From positions 1 to 56,785 of the forward strand of contig NZ_JAQBOI010000299.1 of the NCBI RefSeq assembly GCF_028288105.1: a stretch of DNA of 56,785 nt, given 5' to 3'. This DNA is from Mucilaginibacter sp. (GTDB lineage: Bacteria > Bacteroidota > Bacteroidia > Sphingobacteriales > Sphingobacteriaceae). The stretch's first letter is position 1, and each line of letters begins with the position of its first letter. Both the position numbers and the translations under genes were made by a program. Of the stretch, positions 53,882-56,785 are shown in pieces. The notes beneath the pieces were generated by a model. That model was not told where the DNA came from and did no database searches. It saw nothing but the letters and a program-made list of their open reading frames with translations.

Positions 53882-54961
53882 TTAATGTTGCTTTCGCTTA
53901 TTACTTAAGTACTTGCGCACGGGGATATCATAAGCCACCATTACTCCCCAGGCTATGCCAACCAATAGTATTATACTTGTTATAATGACGATGGCTAACT
54001 GTGCAGTGGCGGGTTTGTGGGTGCCATAATAATTACCAAATGCCCATATTACAGCATAATGTGTCATATACAGCGGATAGGAGATCTTCCCTGAAAACAC
54101 GCAAAGTTTTTTAAAGCCGGGAGTAAGTATAGCCCCTGCACCTAATGCAATTAGCAACGGAAAGTAGAATAATACTACCAGCGATTCTGATAGCCAGTTC
54201 CATTTAGAAAACGGCATAATAAAGGCTAATACAAGCAATACCGAAAGGCCTATAAAACCCAGCCTGTTTTTAATGATCCAGTTAGAACGGTAAATAAGCA
54301 GCCCCGCTAAAAACGAATAAGAGATACGTGCGCCGCCATGCCAAAAGCTATTTCCGTCCCATCCACCCATTAAGTTAGCTGCATTATAAGCTACAAAGCA
54401 AATAGCTGCTGCCGAAAATATGGTCATTAAAAGCAACCAGCAGCGGCCAACCCTGTAAAGGATAAAGGCATAAAATATATTGGCCACATATTCCCAGAAT
54501 AACGACCATGATGGGGCATTAAAACCAAACAGGTTAAAAGCCCGTTCCTGCATAATCGGGAGGGGAATAAGAAAAACGGAACACAGAAAGATCAATATAA
54601 CTTTGCCGGTACTATATAATTCGGGGTGGCCGCCAAACGGGTCGAAAAGAAAGGTGAGCAAACCTAATACCGATCCTAATATTACCAAAGGATGCAGCCT
54701 TATCAACCTGGATTTGAAAAACTCCCAAACCCCCATTTTACCAATACGGTCGTCATAGGCATATCCAATAACAAAGCCGGATAGGCAGAAAAAGAAGTCG
54801 ACCGCTAAAAAACCATGTGCAATAAAATTTTTGCTGTAATCTGAAATAGCCATTTCCATAAAATGGAAAGCCACTACTGCTATGGCTGCTACTCCTCTTA
54901 ATCCATCAAGGATATCGAAATGTTGTTTAGGTTTTAGAATATCCGGGCTTATTTTATTCAT
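53882..54961 (-). CDS. Acyltransferase 3 family membrane protein (OafA/YrhL-like)
   Basis: A 359-residue polytopic protein with the family start FDILDGLRGVAAIAVVAFHF (about 15-34), the catalytic His being in FHF, and DFFFCLSGFVIGY following. About ten transmembrane helices run to the C-terminus. Such enzymes transfer acyl groups to surface polysaccharides or lipids. The ATG at 54961 starts the common part; a start at 54985 would lie inside an inverted repeat and add MMYRRTIS. A hairpin in the leader may control translation. Confidence 0.85.
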   Translation of the reverse strand: MNKISPDILKPKQHFDILDGLRGVAAIAVVAFHFMEMAISDYSKNFIAHGFLAVDFFFCLSGFVIGYAYDDRIGKMGVWEFFKSRLIRLHPLVILGSVLGLLTFLFDPFGGHPELYSTGKVILIFLCSVFLIPLPIMQERAFNLFGFNAPSWSLFWEYVANIFYAFILYRVGRCWLLLMTIFSAAAICFVAYNAANLMGGWDGNSFWHGGARISYSFLAGLLIYRSNWIIKNRLGFIGLSVLLVLAFIMPFSKWNWLSESLVVLFYFPLLIALGAGAILTPGFKKLCVFSGKISYPLYMTHYAVIWAFGNYYGTHKPATAQLAIVIITSIILLVGIAWGVMVAYDIPVRKYLSNKRKQH

Positions 54962-54966
54962 ACTTA

Positions 54967-55010
54967 TGGTTCTTCTATACATCAACTTATCATGATGTAT
55001 AGAAGAACCA
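54967..55010. promoter_or_regulatory. 17-bp perfect inverted repeat at the acyltransferase start
   Basis: TGGTTCTTCTATACATC (54967-54983) and its exact complement (54994-55010) enclose ten bases. The repeat lies 6 bp upstream of the ATG at 54961 on the minus strand, so the messenger would fold a strong hairpin over the ribosome-binding zone. Alternatively it is an operator for a dimeric regulator. Confidence 0.6.
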
Positions 55011-55047
55011 ATAATAACAATTTCGGCTTAATAACACCGCCCGGATT

Positions 55048-55542
55048 TTATTGCGCGCTTAAATAAGCCTCCAAATTATCTAATCCGGCGGTAAAGCCTT
55101 CCTGGAAGCCCATTTGCATGAGCGTTTCCATATCAGCTTCCTTATCAAAAGTTATTTCGATGTTTACCTTGCTCGCGTTGCCAGTTCCGGTAAATTCTTT
55201 TTCCCAGTTCATTATAGGGAAATCAGTATTTGGATTACCTTCTTCATCACTAAACGCAACCGAATTGACGATTCGTTTTTTGGGTTCGATAGTTTTATAA
55301 TTCTCTATGCACCACGAACCGTCGTCCTCCGGCCCTATCATGAGGTATAGCCAAAAACCGCCTTCTCTAAAATCCATTTTTTTTGTTTCGGTCCTGTAAG
55401 GTTTTGGTGCCCACCATTGGTCAAGTATCTCACTTTTTGTCCATGCTTCCCATACACGCTCTAACGGTGCATCAAACTCTCTTACAACAGTAAGTTTTTT
55501 GTTTTGCAGGTCTTTTGAAAAGACAGTTTCTCTTTTAGTCAT
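55048..55542 (-). CDS. SRPBCC/AHSA1-like domain protein
   Basis: A 164-residue protein of the Activator-of-Hsp90-ATPase-homologue type: VVREFDAPLERVWEAWTKSE, LDQWWAPKPY and EYxxIEPKKRIV-like ENYKTIEPKKRIV are the characteristic lines. The fold is a helix-grip pocket for hydrophobic ligands; the ligand is unknown. It lies 6 bp after the ArsR-type gene, a frequent pairing in which the regulator controls it. Confidence 0.85.
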   Translation of the reverse strand: MTKRETVFSKDLQNKKLTVVREFDAPLERVWEAWTKSEILDQWWAPKPYRTETKKMDFREGGFWLYLMIGPEDDGSWCIENYKTIEPKKRIVNSVAFSDEEGNPNTDFPIMNWEKEFTGTGNASKVNIEITFDKEADMETLMQMGFQEGFTAGLDNLEAYLSAQ

Positions 55543-55548
55543 GATGTT

Positions 55549-55857
55549 TTATTTTGTGGTTTTTAATAAGTTGTCCAATTGATCAAAACGGGTCTCCCAT
55601 ATAGCGCGGAATTGTTCCATCCATATATCCACCTCTTTCATTTTTTGCACATTAAAATGATAATGGATCTCACGGCCGCTTTGTTCCTGTTTTACCAACT
55701 CACATTCGGTAAGTATCTTAATGTGTTTGGATATAGCTTGCCTGCTACTGTCAAAATGTTCGGCAATAGCGTTTGGCGTCATTGCGTGTAAAGCCAATAA
55801 AGTTAAAATTGCCCTGCGGGTAGGGTCGGCAATCGCCTGAAATACGTCTCGTCTCAT
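55549..55857 (-). CDS. ArsR-family transcription regulator
   Basis: A 102-residue winged helix protein from the ATG at 55857 (a TTG at 55869 is possible). [16 protein letters not shown] and [20 protein letters not shown] are the classic start and recognition helix. No metal-binding Cys pair is present, as usual for the group associated with SRPBCC proteins. Two copies of a dyad overlap its promoter, which points to autorepression of this two-gene operon. Confidence 0.9.
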   Translation of the reverse strand: MRRDVFQAIADPTRRAILTLLALHAMTPNAIAEHFDSSRQAISKHIKILTECELVKQEQSGREIHYHFNVQKMKEVDIWMEQFRAIWETRFDQLDNLLKTTK

Positions 55858-55864
55858 ATCAATT

Positions 55865-55912
55865 CGCAACCGTTTGATTGCAAATATAAACGCAACCTAT
55901 TGATTGCGCAAA
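55865..55912 (-). promoter_or_regulatory. Promoter with two ArsR operator dyads
   Basis: On the minus strand TTTG (55912-55909), a 20-bp spacer and TATATTTG (55888-55881) match the Bacteroidota promoter consensus. CGCAACC-n-TTGATTGCG-type dyads lie at 55891-55908, filling the spacer, and at 55865-55882, at the -7 box and start site; they differ at four positions and are 26 bp apart. A regulator bound here would block RNA polymerase. Confidence 0.65.
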
Positions 55913-55997
55913 TTTCTTTTCAATTATTTGGATAATCGAGCTTGCAGATATTGATAATTAGGTCACAATGGTTAGGATAGTATGCCAAACCTGTTGC

Positions 55998-56036
55998 AAA
56001 AAAATGCCTCATAGATTTCTCTAAGAGGCATTTCTA
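55998..56036 (-). terminator. Intrinsic terminator of the outer-membrane protein gene
   Basis: ATGCCTC and GAGGCAT pair over 7 bp, extended by A/T pairs. On the minus strand the hairpin is followed by a run of T (complement of AAAAAAA at 55998-56004). It lies 28 bp after the stop codon at 56064. Confidence 0.75.
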
Positions 56037-56063
56037 TTGATACCTTAAACTATGGAAGTTAAC

Positions 56064-56785
56064 TTAAAAGGCCTCATTCAGCCCCAAAAAGAAACCCCGT
56101 GCGCCATATTTACCCCAGGCATAATCCAAACATAAGTTGGTGCGTGTAGCTTTATTGAATAACACACGTAAACCGGCACCACCACCGGGCTGCCATTGCT
56201 CAAATAGCTTGGTACCCAATCCGTCATCGCTGGCGGTTTGCATATTTACGAAGGCAACACCGCTTAAAAACTTGTTTTTTGTTATAGGAAAGCGATATTC
56301 AACCTCTGAATAATCGTACTGCGGCGATTTAAAATAACCAACGGTGTATCCCCTTCCGCTCCGAAAGGCTCCGTCCTTAGCTGTTCCGGGTAGTTCCAGG
56401 TAGGGCAGGGCGCCGCTCACCAGGTACGATCCCCAGTTCCAAAAGGCAATAACGTGTTCAGGGTTTGAAGATGATAGGCTAAAGTACTTTCTAAAGTCGG
56501 TGGTGAATACAACCGCATTTTTTGAACTTCCCAACCATGATTGATTAACCCTGATACCTGCATCCGCATAAATACCTTTGTATGCACGATTTTGATTATC
56601 ACGTGTGGTGTATTGTACATTAAAGAGCAGCCCGTTTGACATATACTTATCCCGGTCGAACCCGTATTTATCGCTGTAAATATTATAGGGGGTTAGTTCA
56701 TCATCTGTTACTTTATTCTCAATTTTTCTGCGGATATCAAATGATACACCCGCCCCAACAAACAAATTCTTCTCCACCTCTTTAT
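56064..56785 (-). CDS. BamA/TamA-like outer-membrane beta-barrel protein, C-terminal part (partial)
   Basis: The last about 240 residues of a protein whose start lies outside the window; the frame is open to the window edge, so the Met at 56777 is probably internal. It has alternating amphipathic strands (YTTRDNQNRAYKGIYADAG, SGRGYTVGYF, YSEVEYRFPI, GGGAGLRVLFN) and the closing NLCLDYAWGKYG ... FFLGLNEAF. This matches the bacterial surface antigen (D15) barrel of Omp85 proteins, including the terminal Phe motif for insertion by BAM. It is located in the outer membrane; the precise role is unknown. Confidence 0.78.
   Translation of the reverse strand, partial: KEVEKNLFVGAGVSFDIRRKIENKVTDDELTPYNIYSDKYGFDRDKYMSNGLLFNVQYTTRDNQNRAYKGIYADAGIRVNQSWLGSSKNAVVFTTDFRKYFSLSSSNPEHVIAFWNWGSYLVSGALPYLELPGTAKDGAFRSGRGYTVGYFKSPQYDYSEVEYRFPITKNKFLSGVAFVNMQTASDDGLGTKLFEQWQPGGGAGLRVLFNKATRTNLCLDYAWGKYGARGFFLGLNEAF

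Overview
The window is a stretch of a Bacteroidota chromosome, most likely a Sphingobacteriaceae member such as Mucilaginibacter or Pedobacter. The evidence is TAnnTTTG-type -7 promoter boxes (for example at 9128-9135 and 55881-55888), a scarcity of clear Shine-Dalgarno sequences, Bacteroidota-type MobA/MobB/T4CP mobilisation genes, a tail-to-head gnd-zwf-pgl operon, and the family look of most proteins. The genus is an inference.

Left flank (1-9222), housekeeping: the last codons of gnd, then zwf and pgl (oxidative pentose phosphate branch) ending in a strong terminator; a 530-bp gap with two palindromic REP-like repeats; a UvrD-type helicase-nuclease; a small membrane protein; and the ribosome-assembly GTPases der and era.

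Genomic island (9223-45564): a 36.25-kb integrated mobilizable element bounded by two identical 90-bp direct repeats, each holding a complete initiator tRNA-fMet gene. From the left it carries: (a) a serine recombinase whose C-terminus is read antisense through the tRNA, decapitated by a deletion that fuses it to a truncated IS21 istA; (b) istB, a set of IS21-like terminal repeats and an IS630-type transposase with an IstA-like N-terminus; (c) a small operon of an unknown gene, a secreted S1/P1 nuclease and an HNH-like protein; (d) an ATPase-HNH-PD-(D/E)XK operon related to Septu; (e) a T4CP-relaxase-MobA mobilisation module with an oriT-like palindrome and two accessory proteins with matching KRKGRG tails; (f) a cytosine methyltransferase gene that contains a second 380-codon open frame with its own conserved-looking motifs; (g) Vsr and a second Dcm, next to a five-gene translationally coupled operon (sigma-like protein, SNF2 helicase, MutL/MORC-type GHKL ATPase, HNH nuclease, unknown protein), i.e. 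a MORC-type restriction system; (h) a Pycsar operon (PycTM effector, PycC cyclase) with an extra E2-ubiquitin-conjugase-like/SEC-C gene; (i) a 1082-aa helicase with a nuclease-like tail; (j) a membrane-anchored HerA-like ATPase followed by a trypsin-like protease. There are no type IV secretion, replication or phage structural genes, so the island looks like a defence-loaded IME dependent on a helper for transfer, and now probably unable to excise by itself.

Right flank (45565-56785): a decayed second recombinase C-terminus directly after the right tRNA copy (relic of an older element at the same site), an RpoD-family sigma factor, a PRC-barrel protein, a dienelactone hydrolase, a zinc alcohol dehydrogenase, a relic of an FtsX-type permease, a Crp-family regulator bracketed by two copies of a palindrome, membrane proteins, an acyltransferase with a 17-bp inverted repeat over its start, an ArsR-SRPBCC pair with a readable promoter-operator, and the end of an outer-membrane beta-barrel gene.

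The most promising candidates for undescribed biology are the E2-like third gene of the Pycsar operon, the sigma-like first gene of the MORC operon, the third nuclease attached to the Septu-like pair, the HerA-trypsin pair, and the dual-frame methyltransferase. All functional claims are from motif reading, without database searches.
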